From positions 1-15,559 of the forward strand of contig DDWD01000178.1 in assembly GCA_002345825.1 (NCBI GenBank): a stretch of 15,559 nt of DNA. Reading direction: 5' to 3'. This DNA is from Bacteroidales bacterium UBA2295 (GTDB taxonomy: Bacteria > Bacteroidota > Bacteroidia > Bacteroidales > Tenuifilaceae). This document shows, piece by piece, positions 1 through 6,141 of the stretch. Numbering within the stretch: the stretch's first letter is position 1; the number at the start of each line of letters is the position of its first letter. The position numbers and the translations under genes are program-made. Under the pieces are notes generated by a model. It made no database searches and had not been told where the DNA came from. It worked only from the letters and a program-made list of their open reading frames with translations.

Positions 1-2
1 CT

Positions 3-926
3 AAGCAGAACGTTACCGATCAGATTTTCCCAGTGCCATTGGCCGGATCAACTGGAGCATCACAACTAATCATGAACGGTGGTTCTGTTACCACAGATGT
101 TCATGAAATTATGCTTTACGTAACTCCAATTAGAACAAACGACTTCCAGTGGGATATGTCGGTTAACTACTCTAAGGTAATAAATATGGTTAACGAGCTT
201 GCTCCTGGTGTTGAAAGTATTTTCCTTGGTGGATTCGTTACTCCACAGGTTCGTGCAGGAATTGGCAGTACATATCCGGTTATTTACGGTACTTCTTTTG
301 TTCGTGACGACAATGGCGATATCGTAGTTGTAGATAATCCTGGTGCTTGGAACCACGGTATGCCACAAGCAGGTGACCCAGCAGTTATTGGTGAGGTATC
401 CCCCGATTTCATATTGAATGGAACAACAGCTTTCTCTTATAAATCTGTTTCGTTAAGTGCAGTATTTGAGTGGAAGCAGGGTGGCCAAATGTACTCTGGC
501 TCAAATGGCCTGATGGATCTTTATGGAGTAGCAGGTGTTACTGAGGATAGGGAGTCTACATTTATCTATGACGGTGTTAAGCCCGATGGAACACCTAACG
601 ATATAGTTCGTGGTGGTGCAAGTGACCCCAGAGCACTCCAAGATCTTTATACTAATGTACTTAGCAATGTGGACGAGTACTATATTCACGACAACTCATT
701 TGTAAAACTTCGTGAAATTTCGTTAAGGTATCAGCTGCCTAATAATTTTTACAAGAGTATGAATGCTGGAATTTCTTTCTATGCCAGAAATATTCTTATA
801 TGGAGCGCTTTACGTAACCTTGACCCAGAAACTTCACAGGGTAACAACAATATGGGTGGTTCGTTTGAGAGGTTCTCGTTACCTCAAACTACCAGCTACG
901 GATTTAGCCTAGACTTTACTTTTTAA
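3..926 (+). CDS. SusC/RagA-family TonB-dependent outer membrane receptor, C-terminal part (5' end cut by window)
   Basis: The frame is open from the first bases of the window, so this is the 3' end (about 308 codons) of a much larger gene; family members are usually around 1,000 residues. SusC proteins form a 22-strand outer membrane barrel that imports large nutrients such as glycans or peptides, powered by TonB and capped by a SusD lipoprotein. The sequence shows alternating amphipathic strand patterns, the typical SusC segments NYSKVINMVNEL, GEVSPDFILNGTTAF, FVKLREISLRYQLP and FYARNILIW, and an end YGFSLDFTF whose terminal phenylalanine fits a BAM-recognised last strand. The immediately following susD-like gene (20 bp downstream) confirms the assignment. 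The plug and any N-terminal STN signalling domain lie outside the window, so it cannot be told whether this receptor is itself a sigma/anti-sigma transducer. Substrate unknown. Confidence 0.95.
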   Translation, partial: KQNVTDQIFPVPLAGSTGASQLIMNGGSVTTDVHEIMLYVTPIRTNDFQWDMSVNYSKVINMVNELAPGVESIFLGGFVTPQVRAGIGSTYPVIYGTSFVRDDNGDIVVVDNPGAWNHGMPQAGDPAVIGEVSPDFILNGTTAFSYKSVSLSAVFEWKQGGQMYSGSNGLMDLYGVAGVTEDRESTFIYDGVKPDGTPNDIVRGGASDPRALQDLYTNVLSNVDEYYIHDNSFVKLREISLRYQLPNNFYKSMNAGISFYARNILIWSALRNLDPETSQGNNNMGGSFERFSLPQTTSYGFSLDFTF

Positions 927-946
927 ATTTTTAAACTAGAGAAATT

Positions 947-2398
947 ATGAGAAAAATATTAAATATACTGTTAGTTGGAGTCATAGGTTTCTCAGCATGG
1001 TCATGCTCAGAAGACATTATGGACGACATCAATAAGAATGTCAATGACCCAACGGATGTAGCAACAAGGCTAACTATTACGAATCCAATGGTTAGTACGG
1101 CCTTCAGCGTTGTTGGTAGCGATTTGGCTTTTTACTCATCTGTTTACATTGAGCACAATGTGGGCATTTGGAATCAGCACTATAATGCTGAGATACGCTC
1201 TGGTGAACCTGTAAGTTCTACGACTTATAATAATCCTTGGGGTAGCATTTACAAGAATCTTTACGATTTAAACGTGATTATTGAGAAGTGTTCAGAAGGT
1301 GGTGATGAAGAAGGTAATTATCACACCCTTGGTATTGCTCAAATTTTATCAGCTATAAATTTGGCAACCCTTACCGACGTAATGGGTGATGTACCTTGGT
1401 CAGAAGCCTTACAACCAGGTGTAATCTACACCCCCAACCTCGATAAGCAGGAAGATGTTTATGCTGCTGTCTTTAAGTTTTTGGATGATGCTATTGCAAA
1501 TCTTGGAGAGGAGTCTTTATTTCCTTCCTTGGGTGGTCAAGATTTTATTTATGGTGGCGATGAGGAGAGTTGGTTGAAATTAGCATATGGACTTAAAGCT
1601 CGTTACACCATGCGCTTATCGCATAGGTCACCAGCTTATGCCGAGGTGATCACATTAGCCAACAACTCATTTGCTTCTGCTGCTGAGCAGGCGCAATTCG
1701 AGTACGATGGTACATCTGCTTACAGCCCATTCTATCGCTTCTTTACCGATCGCGATTACTTTGGTGCAAGCCAAAGTTTGAATGATAAACTTGTTGAGAG
1801 AAACGATCCAAGAGTAAATGTATTCTGGAAAAATCATCCAGCTGCTGGTGGCTTTGAACTCGCTCCAAATGGCACCCCAGAACAGATTCAGGGTCGTTAT
1901 GGTATATCTGCCCTTTCGGTTGCAGATGCCCCTACCTACTTATTGAGTTATCATGAAATCGAATTCCTAAAAGCTGAAGCTTATGTTCGTTTGGGTGGTG
2001 CAGCAAACCTTGCTTTAGCTCAAACAGCTTTGCGTAACGCAATTTCAGCGGCATTCCAAAAAGTTAATGTTGGTTTAACCGCTGCTGAAGCTCAAACTTA
2101 CTTCGATGATTATGTTCTTGCTCTTTTTACAGCAAATCCACTTAAAGAGGTTATGAATCAGAAGTATATTGCATTCTTTGAGGAAGAGGCTATTGAGGCT
2201 TATAACGATTACCGTCGTTTAAAAGCAATGGGTGATGATGTTATTGAGCTAGCTAACCCTAAGAACAATACACAATTCCCAGTACGTTTTACTTATGGTG
2301 CAGACGATGTTACAACCAATGCTAATGTTCGCGAAGCATACGGTGACGGTACCTATGTTTATAGTGAGAACGTTTGGTGGGCAGGTGGTACACGATAG
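947..2398 (+). CDS. SusD/RagB-family nutrient-binding outer membrane lipoprotein (SusD-like_2 type)
   Basis: A 483-residue surface lipoprotein that would form the lid of the SusC barrel encoded just upstream and bind the imported nutrient. Residues 1-19 are a type II signal peptide and the lipobox ends at Cys20 (FSAWSC). The acidic tail SEDIMDD that follows matches the Bacteroidota lipoprotein export signal for surface display. SusD-like stretches include NNPWGSIYKNLYDLNVII (about 95-112), the segment TDVMGDVPWSEAL (about 143-155), YLLSYHEIEFLKAEAYVRLG (about 329-348) and EEEAIEAYNDYRRL near the C terminus. The overall pattern is closer to the SusD-like_2 subgroup (PF12771) than to classical starch SusD; this subgroup call is from memory of the family. 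The gene is co-transcribed with the receptor (20 bp gap) and followed after 34 bp by another lipoprotein. No glycosidase or peptidase is nearby to reveal the substrate. Confidence 0.93.
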   Translation: MRKILNILLVGVIGFSAWSCSEDIMDDINKNVNDPTDVATRLTITNPMVSTAFSVVGSDLAFYSSVYIEHNVGIWNQHYNAEIRSGEPVSSTTYNNPWGSIYKNLYDLNVIIEKCSEGGDEEGNYHTLGIAQILSAINLATLTDVMGDVPWSEALQPGVIYTPNLDKQEDVYAAVFKFLDDAIANLGEESLFPSLGGQDFIYGGDEESWLKLAYGLKARYTMRLSHRSPAYAEVITLANNSFASAAEQAQFEYDGTSAYSPFYRFFTDRDYFGASQSLNDKLVERNDPRVNVFWKNHPAAGGFELAPNGTPEQIQGRYGISALSVADAPTYLLSYHEIEFLKAEAYVRLGGAANLALAQTALRNAISAAFQKVNVGLTAAEAQTYFDDYVLALFTANPLKEVMNQKYIAFFEEEAIEAYNDYRRLKAMGDDVIELANPKNNTQFPVRFTYGADDVTTNANVREAYGDGTYVYSENVWWAGGTR

Positions 2399-2432
2399 TC
2401 CCCATTATTGTTAACTTAAAAAATTTTTAAAT

Positions 2433-3242
2433 ATGAAAACATACAAAATATTAGGTTTCATTGCTGCAATGGTCCTAACATTTGCTGCTTGCGAAACAGA
2501 GGTCGCTGACCCTGCTGGCGAAAGGGGTGTTGGGGTTGTAACAACTATTACTGATGCCAACCCTGCAATTTTTGTAGCAGGAAACCTTGATGATTCGTAC
2601 ACTGAATTTGTTGTGAGCGCCGAAGAAGGTGCTTCTTATGACGATGCTTACATAGTTGTATCTTTTAATGGAGTTTCTCAAAGAACCAAAGTTAAAGATA
2701 TCAGCTCGTTTCCACAGACTATTAACATTACTGCTGCTGAAGCAGCTGCAGCTTTAGGTATGACAATAGCCGATGTTGAGAGTCAAGACTACTTTGTTTT
2801 CGAGGTAGAGGTTAAAGTTGGTAGCAAGATCTATCGTTCAAATGGAGGCATTACCGTAAGCGTAGTTTGTCCTTTCGAACCAACCTTAGCATTTGGTAAC
2901 TATAGCGGTATATCTTCTGGTTGGGGTGTTAATGGCGATATAACCATTGCCGTTGATCCTGATGATCCTTACACTGTTTACGTAACCGGATTGGCTACTA
3001 TTGATGGTTTAACTGAAGATTTAGGACCTTTACCAATGCATATCAATCCTTTGAACTTTGAAGTTACTGTTGACAAGACAGTTCTTGCTTCCTTAGTTAC
3101 TTGGGGTGCACCATATCACAATATTGCTTATGCTGGTTCTGGTGTGTTCAATTCATGTACTGGTGATTACGAAATGTTGTTCGCAATTACAGTAGATGAA
3201 GGTAGCTTCGGCTCTTATGAGTTTACACTTAAGCGCAAATAA
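2433..3242 (+). CDS. Third lipoprotein of the SusC/D locus, family not recognised (SusE-position surface protein)
   Basis: A 269-residue protein with a type II signal peptide and lipobox ending at Cys20 (TFAAC), followed by the acidic ETEVADP, which suggests export to the cell surface. I do not recognise the domain. The mature protein is almost all beta-type sequence in two halves. The first (about 35-145) looks like an immunoglobulin-like sandwich. The second (about 150-269) opens with FGNYSGISSGWGVNGD and is rich in short alternating strands and aromatics, as in a sandwich or lipocalin-like fold. Cys146 and Cys242 might form a disulfide. It occupies the position that SusE/SusF-like glycan-binding proteins take in polysaccharide-utilisation loci, so an accessory ligand-binding role is inferred from place and export signal, not from homology. 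It is the last gene of the operon: a strong terminator begins 22 bp after the stop. Confidence 0.8.
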   Translation: MKTYKILGFIAAMVLTFAACETEVADPAGERGVGVVTTITDANPAIFVAGNLDDSYTEFVVSAEEGASYDDAYIVVSFNGVSQRTKVKDISSFPQTINITAAEAAAALGMTIADVESQDYFVFEVEVKVGSKIYRSNGGITVSVVCPFEPTLAFGNYSGISSGWGVNGDITIAVDPDDPYTVYVTGLATIDGLTEDLGPLPMHINPLNFEVTVDKTVLASLVTWGAPYHNIAYAGSGVFNSCTGDYEMLFAITVDEGSFGSYEFTLKRK

Positions 3243-3264
3243 TTTTTATTAATTTTAATTTACC

Positions 3265-3296
3265 AAGAGGGGCTATCATTTTTGATAGCCCCTCTT
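3265..3296 (+). terminator. Rho-independent terminator of the Sus-like operon
   Basis: A perfect 14-bp stem, AAGAGGGGCTATCA (3265-3278) pairing with TGATAGCCCCTCTT (3283-3296), with a TTTT loop. It lies 22 bp after the stop of the third lipoprotein gene. The tract after the stem is only weakly T-rich (CGTTATT), but the stem is long and GC-rich at its base. It separates the Sus-like operon from the sigma factor gene. Confidence 0.85.
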
Positions 3297-3461
3297 CGTT
3301 ATTACACCAATTATGCTTTAAAATTGTTTTGTTTTTACTTTCTGAAGTAGAGCAATTATTTCTAATGTTTCCACGCAACCCCCAAAGTTTTTTTAACATC
3401 TATATGATATGTGGCCAAATGGTGCTATATTAGCTCTTGTATAATACTAATATTGTATTGT

Positions 3462-4022
3462 TTGGATATAAATAGAAGCATTATTGAAAGGTGTCGGAGT
3501 AACGACCGCAAGGCGCAACAAGCACTATACACCATCTATGCACCGGCAATGTATGGTGTATGCTTACGATATTATCCTAACGCCGAGGTAGCGCGCGATA
3601 TCCTGCAGGATGGTTTTATAAAGGTTTTTGATAAAATTCGTTCATTTCGGTTTCAGGGTTCTTTTGAGGGATGGATTCGCCGTATTATGGTGAATACCGC
3701 ATTGGAGTACCACAGGCGTAAGAACGAGGGGCGTGAGGTTGAGATAGATGATGATTTTCTTGATGGGGAGGAGATGCTAACCCTCGATGCCGATTATCAG
3801 CTGCTCCTATCGATAGTGGCTAGTTTGCCACAGCAGTACCGTTTGGTTTTTAACCTTTATGCAATAGAAGGTTACTCGCACACTGAAATTGGAACGCTTT
3901 TAAATATTTCCGAATCAACCAGTAAATCGAACTATAGTAGGGCCAGGGGAATCCTTAGGGATAAGGTTAGCCAAATTGAAAAACTTGAGGAGTATGCAGT
4001 TCTACGAACCGGGACCATATGA
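3462..4022 (+). CDS. ECF-type RNA polymerase sigma-70 factor
   Basis: An alternative sigma factor that directs RNA polymerase to a specific promoter set. With the TTG start chosen here it has 186 residues, a normal ECF size. Region 2 lies at about 20-86 (ALYTIYAPAMYGVCLRYY, then ARDILQDGFIKVFDKI and the RIMVNTALEYHRR segment). Region 4 lies at about 114-168, with LPQQYRLVFNLYAIEGYSHTE leading into the helix-turn-helix ending SNYSRARGILRDKV. The frame stays open upstream to a GTG at 3411, but the extra residues would be hydrophobic and unlike the family, whereas MDINRSIIERCRSNDRKAQQ matches usual ECF N termini; no ATG is available. The start therefore remains uncertain. The gene overlaps the next one by 29 nt, which implies co-translation with its likely regulator. 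No FecR-type anti-sigma gene is present, so this is not the usual glycan-transducing cassette. Confidence 0.9.
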   Translation: MDINRSIIERCRSNDRKAQQALYTIYAPAMYGVCLRYYPNAEVARDILQDGFIKVFDKIRSFRFQGSFEGWIRRIMVNTALEYHRRKNEGREVEIDDDFLDGEEMLTLDADYQLLLSIVASLPQQYRLVFNLYAIEGYSHTEIGTLLNISESTSKSNYSRARGILRDKVSQIEKLEEYAVLRTGTI

Positions 4023-5244
4023 GGAGTATGTTGGCAAGCTGTCATCTATCCGAGTTGTGCCCGAGCCCGAGGTTTGGTCCAATATTCATCAGCATCTTGA
4101 CTCCCTCGAGTTAAAAAAGCAAAAAGTTTTCGTTTGGAAGGTATCAGCTGCAGTGGCTGTTCTTTTTTTAGTTTTAGGTTTCTCGCTATCGATAATCACT
4201 TTGAATCACAACGAGTATAACCAACTGGCATTTAGCGGAAATGAAATAGTATTTGAAAACCCATTACCTCAGCATACCGTTAACTTGCCCCCCAGAGCGG
4301 AGATTTTACCCCTGCCAGTTCATGTGAAGAAAAAATCAGCGCCAGAATCCATCAACAGGGTTTCTGTTAGCACAGTCCAACCGCAACCTGTTACACCTCC
4401 TAAAGATATTCAACCCCGTCCCACTAGTGCTCTAACTAATTATTATTCAAAAGATCAGGTAAGCCTAGCGTTGCCCATTAATACTGGCAACATAGATATT
4501 GCTGTACAAAAACCTGAATCAACAAATAAAAGTTGGAGCGTTAGAGCGTATTTAAACCCGCTTTACTCAAACCACACTATGGCTGCCATGTCGCAGGCAA
4601 TGAACCCAAATGAAAATGGAGTGTGGCTCTGGGGCGGAGAACTTCAGGTTAAGCGAAGCTTTAACCAAATTTTGTCGTTTGTAACGGGTGTCACGGTGAA
4701 TCCTACCGGACAAGATATTGATAATCTGATTCTGCTCCAGAGTGGGATTGTGAGTCGCGATATAGCCTTTTTAGTTGCAAATACCTCCTACGGACAGGTT
4801 ACCCTAGAGAGTTCGCGCGTAGGAATATCAAACTATACCGACATAAGTAAAACCCCAAAGGATGTGCTTAAATCCTCCTCGTTAACAACAGCTCGACTTA
4901 AGCAGCGGTTTCACCATGTTGAAATTCCCTTATTGCTATCGGCTCGATTAAATACAGGGAATGTGGAAGTTGATTTTCGCATTGGTGGCGCAGTTGGTGT
5001 ATTGGTGAATAATCAATTTGAGGTTTTTAGCTCAACTGGTCAGTTTGCTGGGCAAACCGAGGGGGTACGCAGATTTAATGCAGCAGCCATTGGCGCTATT
5101 AGCATCGGCATACCATTAACTAAACAGGTTAGTTTTGTTGTTGAACCCTACGCAAGGCTTGGATTATTTACCCTCGACTACGAATCGCCCAGTTCTTACC
5201 CCTTCAATGCTTCGGTGCGTTTTGGGCTAGGGTATAGGTTTTAG
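3994..5244 (+). CDS. Single-pass membrane protein with C-terminal beta-barrel-like domain, candidate anti-sigma partner
   Basis: A 416-residue protein starting at an ATG inside the sigma gene. GAGGAGT just upstream is a rare good Shine-Dalgarno-like site, and the in-frame TTG at 3976 has no such support. Residues 1-44 are a charged cytoplasmic-type tail containing EPEVWSNIHQHLD. Residues 45-70 form one strong membrane helix. Residues about 85-170 are a proline-rich linker (PLPQHTVNLPP, QPQPVTPPKDIQPRP). Residues about 175-416 alternate like an outer membrane beta-barrel and end in VRFGLGYRF with a terminal Phe. Short N-tail, one helix and periplasmic domain is the architecture of membrane anti-sigma factors, and the overlap with the sigma gene supports that role. 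No zinc-finger anti-sigma motif (HxxxCxxC) is seen. How a protein with an inner-membrane helix could also be a barrel is unresolved; the domain may remain periplasmic. Function is inferred. Confidence 0.75.
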   Translation: MQFYEPGPYEEYVGKLSSIRVVPEPEVWSNIHQHLDSLELKKQKVFVWKVSAAVAVLFLVLGFSLSIITLNHNEYNQLAFSGNEIVFENPLPQHTVNLPPRAEILPLPVHVKKKSAPESINRVSVSTVQPQPVTPPKDIQPRPTSALTNYYSKDQVSLALPINTGNIDIAVQKPESTNKSWSVRAYLNPLYSNHTMAAMSQAMNPNENGVWLWGGELQVKRSFNQILSFVTGVTVNPTGQDIDNLILLQSGIVSRDIAFLVANTSYGQVTLESSRVGISNYTDISKTPKDVLKSSSLTTARLKQRFHHVEIPLLLSARLNTGNVEVDFRIGGAVGVLVNNQFEVFSSTGQFAGQTEGVRRFNAAAIGAISIGIPLTKQVSFVVEPYARLGLFTLDYESPSSYPFNASVRFGLGYRF

Positions 5245-5291
5245 ATCGTTTAGATACCTTTTCTATTTGTTGTGTTTAGAAAGTTAGGGTT

Positions 5292-5327
5292 CCATAGTTC
5301 TTAATCTATGGCGATTTCCCATAGATT
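5292..5327. repeat. REP-like palindrome with two alternative stems
   Basis: AATCTATGG (5303-5311) pairs perfectly with CCATAGATT (5319-5327) around a 7-nt loop. An extra CCATAG copy at 5292-5297 can pair instead with CTATGG at 5306-5311. The two hairpins exclude each other. It lies about 50 bp after the barrel gene stop and has no T-tract, so it is not a standard terminator. It resembles REP-type intergenic palindromes; an mRNA 3'-end stabiliser is possible. Confidence 0.55.
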
Positions 5328-5429
5328 TCAAATCCTTGTGCCCGGTAATATCCAATTCAAATACTTCTAAGCACTGTTATTTCTAATAAACGTGAGTTAG
5401 ATGTAAAGCGTTGATATAAGACTCCACAA

Positions 5430-5461
5430 AATAAGGTTTATGAACTACAAAAAACCTTATT
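5430..5461. repeat. Short inverted repeat
   Basis: AATAAGGTTT (5430-5439) and AAACCTTATT (5452-5461) form a perfect 10-bp stem around a 12-nt loop. AT-rich and without a following T-run. It sits 16 bp left of the candidate MITE and could belong to its insertion context. Confidence 0.5.
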
Positions 5462-5551
5462 ATAAACTCAAATAACCTTAGTAACTCAACTTTCGCAAGC
5501 AAAATATTAACGCATATATGCCTGTATTTATGCACTTTAAATATTATTCTT

Positions 5552-5581
5552 CCTGCCTACCTAAACGGCAGTGCAGGCAGG
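5552..5581. repeat. Small GC-rich inverted repeat inside the candidate MITE
   Basis: CCTGCCT (5552-5558) and AGGCAGG (5575-5581) enclose 16 nt that include another GGCAG. This GC-rich patch stands out in AT-rich surroundings and resembles the small CTGCC/GGCAG palindromes scattered between genes in many Bacteroidota. Function unknown. Confidence 0.5.
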
Positions 5582-5598
5582 TGCGATTTTTGTGTCTT

Positions 5599-5728
5599 AC
5601 TTCGACTAGCTCAGCACAAGTCTTTGTGTTTTTTGTGTAATAGTAAAAAAGTTGTAACACAACCGAGCGTTTTGTGCGAGCTCAACGAAGTTAAAGTTTC
5701 ACGAAGGATTACACAGAGTTTCACAAAG
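5599..5728. repeat. Two interleaved imperfect inverted repeats
   Basis: Pair A is 5599-5619 (ACTTCG, AGCTC, GCACAA modules) with 5672-5691 (TTGTGC, GAGCTC, CGAAGT). Pair B is 5622-5641 (CTTTGTG, then GTGTAAT) with 5708-5728 (ATTACAC, then CACAAAG). The order A, B, A', B' means the two stems cross, so in RNA they would form a pseudoknot-like fold or compete. CTTTGTG/GTGTAA strings of this type recur in Bacteroidota intergenic regions. Confidence 0.5.
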
Positions 5729-5971
5729 TATTTGTATAAATAATTAAGTTATTCATTACTAAGCATATATAAGTCTTAAAGATAATTAATTGACTATATA
5801 TCAGGGAATTAAATTGTATGCGAAAGTTGAGTTAGTAATAAAAACAACAATCAACCTTATTCGCTTATTTATAAAGGATACATATGATTATTCCTTATGT
5901 TGAACTTACGTTATTAGATATCAATCGTTTGAAAACATACAAAGATTAGCTACGCTGAGCACTCCGCCATT

Positions 5972-6014
5972 CGGTGGATTGGTTGCTTCATCCACCGGCT
6001 AGCAAATGAAGCAA
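5972..6014. repeat. Compact palindrome with two competing stems
   Basis: CGGTGGAT (5972-5979) pairs with ATCCACCG (5990-5997), and TTGCTTCAT (5983-5991) pairs with ATGAAGCAA (6006-6014). The pairs overlap at 5990-5991 and interlock, so both cannot form fully in one simple hairpin. The GC-rich core contrasts with its flanks. It resembles a REP-type unit and has no T-tract. Confidence 0.5.
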
Positions 6015-6087
6015 TAACGGCTAAGGTTTAGGTGTTAATGTGGATAATCATATAAGTTAATTTGGAAAACAAATTACAATCCTCTGC

Positions 6088-6124
6088 AAAAAAAAACTGA
6101 GAGCGTAACCTCTCAGTTTTTTTT
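6088..6124. terminator. Bidirectional terminator downstream of the MFS gene
   Basis: ACTGAGAG (6096-6103) and CTCTCAGT (6110-6117) form an 8-bp stem with a 6-nt loop, preceded by a run of A and followed by a run of T, so the stem can be extended by A-T pairs and works on both strands. It ends the minus-strand MFS transporter gene, whose stop is 18 bp away, and would also stop transcription arriving from the left. Confidence 0.88.
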
Positions 6125-6141
6125 ACCTTATACTAGATAAT

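Larger units (their letters stand above)
5478..5838. mobile_element. Candidate MITE / fold-back element with 20-bp terminal inverted repeats (361 bp)
   Basis: The left end 5478-5497 (TTAGTAACTCAACTTTCGCA) and the right end 5819-5838 are reverse complements at 19 of 20 positions. Further inverted pairs lie inside, at 5514-5521 with 5763-5770, 5599-5619 with 5672-5691, and 5622-5641 with 5708-5728. There is no open reading frame inside, as expected for a non-autonomous element. I see no clear target-site duplication outside the ends, so transposition is inferred only from the paired ends, the size and the lack of coding content. A structured RNA or a chance composite of REP-type sequences remains possible. 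Confidence 0.45.
5245..6141. other. Non-coding interval of about 900 bp, rich in inverted repeats
   Basis: No convincing gene is seen on either strand between the sigma/barrel operon and the convergent MFS transporter. The interval is AT-rich, full of stop codons, and packed with inverted repeats, listed separately. This content suggests accumulated small mobile or REP-like elements rather than a decayed gene; no protein remnant could be recognised. A convergent-gene terminator lies at its right end. Confidence 0.7.

Noticed and set aside
3411..3461. Longer N terminus of the sigma factor starting at GTG 3411
   Set aside because: The extra residues (MAKWCYISSCIILILYC) are hydrophobic and foreign to ECF sigma factors, and the 186-residue form fits the family. 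A start at TTG 3453 cannot be excluded.
3976..3993. Earlier TTG start of the barrel-type membrane protein
   Set aside because: ATG 3994 has a GAGGAGT ribosome-binding site directly upstream; the TTG has none.
5245..6141. Decayed gene or RNA gene in the long non-coding gap
   Set aside because: No frame gives recognisable protein fragments and no tRNA-like cloverleaf was found; inverted repeats explain most of the visible structure.
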